A DNA stretch of 64,000 nucleotides from NCBI RefSeq assembly GCF_003966735.1, contig NZ_AP017378.1:2562905-2626904 (forward strand). The letters run 5' to 3'. The stretch is from Desulfovibrio ferrophilus (GTDB lineage Bacteria; Desulfobacterota; Desulfovibrionia; Desulfovibrionales; Desulfovibrionaceae). Shown here piece after piece: positions 63,505-64,000 of this stretch (positions within the stretch are counted from its first letter, which is position 1; each line of letters opens with the position of its first letter). Below the pieces are notes generated by a model that saw only the letters and a program-made list of their open reading frames with translations, was not told the DNA's origin and made no database searches. Both the position numbers and the translations under genes were made by a program.

Positions 63505-64000
63505 ATGGACCAGACCGGAGCACTAGACGCATTACTGCACGAGGAACGGGTCTTCCGACCGCTTCCGCAGATGGTGATCGAGGCCAACTTGAACCCGCAT
63601 GAGCTGGAACAGGCTCAGGAGCAGGCCAATCGGGATTTCCTTTCCTATTGGGAAGACGCAGCCCATGAATTGGACTGGTTCAAGAAGTGGGATCAGGTGC
63701 TGGACGACTCCAATGCCCCCCACTACCGCTGGTTCCCCGGCGCGCGCTGCAACATCGTCTACAACGCCCTTGATCGCCACATTGAGACCGCCAACAAGAA
63801 CAAACTGGCACTCATCTGGGAAGGCGAACCGGGCGACCAGCGCAAGTACACCTATTACGAACTTTACCGCGAGGTGAACCGCTTCGCCAACGCCCTCAGG
63901 TCTCTTGGCGTCGCCAAGGGCGACCGGGTGGTGCTGTACATGCCGCTTCTGCCCGAAACCACCATTGCCATGCTGGCCGTAGCCAAGATCGGGGCCGTGC
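63505..64000 (+). CDS. acs: Acetyl-CoA synthetase, N-terminal part
   Basis: Runs past the window end; 165 codons are visible from ATG 63505 (GGGAG upstream). The sequence has the AcsA N-terminal ACS domain ([63 protein letters not shown]). The AMP-binding core begins with [51 protein letters not shown]. It activates acetate to acetyl-CoA. A LytTR regulator lies upstream. Confidence 0.93.
   Translation, partial: MDQTGALDALLHEERVFRPLPQMVIEANLNPHELEQAQEQANRDFLSYWEDAAHELDWFKKWDQVLDDSNAPHYRWFPGARCNIVYNALDRHIETANKNKLALIWEGEPGDQRKYTYYELYREVNRFANALRSLGVAKGDRVVLYMPLLPETTIAMLAVAKIGAV

Overview
The window looks like chromosomal DNA from a sulfate-reducing Desulfovibrionales-type bacterium (Desulfobacterota). 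This is inference from content: the thrS-infC-rpmI-rplT-pheS-pheT-merR block, split YeeE/YedE sulfur transporters, a NifX-type cofactor protein, a TRAP transporter paired with a sigma-54 regulator, short TraR/DksA zinc-finger and winged-helix proteins, and a very large share of signal-transduction genes. Base composition is moderately GC-rich throughout. There is no rRNA operon, CRISPR array, prophage or insertion sequence. I did not place it to genus.

Layout. 0-6 kb: a CgeB-like glycosyltransferase, tRNA-Thr(GGU), a PagL-like outer-membrane protein, a small zinc-finger protein, a DUF1499 lipoprotein, an amino-acid permease, tRNA-Pro(GGG) and a small membrane protein. 5.7-13.3 kb (minus strand): tRNA-Val(GAC) and the translation operon thrS-infC-rpmI-rplT-pheS-pheT-merR. 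infC appears to start at AUA inside thrS, and a strong intrinsic terminator separates pheS from pheT. 13.5-19.7 kb: a glycosyltransferase/acetyltransferase pair, a zinc-ribbon protein, a 1202-residue dCACHE-PAS-PAS-GAF-GGDEF-EAL protein, and an RsbW/STAS partner-switch pair. 20-27 kb: a five-gene peptide ABC transporter followed by GIY-YIG and 3'-5' exonuclease genes. 27-34 kb: YheT-like hydrolase, L-serine dehydratase, two YeeE halves, ArfB, a NifX-like protein, a frameshifted SEC-C gene, a DUF45 protease and a CheX-like protein. 34-43.4 kb: two histidine kinases, a receiver-PAS-pseudokinase, MscS, an orphan periplasmic binding protein, a frameshifted small winged-helix gene and an unusual HATPase-GNAT fusion.

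43.4-52 kb is the most distinctive part. A TRAP transporter (dctP, dctQ, dctM) and an isocitrate-lyase/PEP-mutase family enzyme are transcribed from a consensus-like sigma-54 promoter. A divergently encoded dCACHE histidine kinase and sigma-54 response regulator sit beside it. The cassette is bracketed by two direct copies of a 111-bp piece of the yifB/comM 3' end (110/111 identical). One copy lies in the intact yifB gene, the other in an isolated yifB fragment. This looks like a mobile or duplicated metabolic cassette inserted at the yifB 3' end.

53.7-64 kb: a secreted VWA protein with repeats and a Met/Gln/Ala-rich tail, an orphan seven-helix membrane protein, lepB-lepA, an HBM-type chemoreceptor, a LytTR regulator whose receiver lacks its phosphorylation residues, and the start of acetyl-CoA synthetase.

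Two genes (near 32.4 and 41.5 kb) carry single-base frameshifts. Each may be real decay or a base-calling error. All calls are by reading the sequence; no database search was run.
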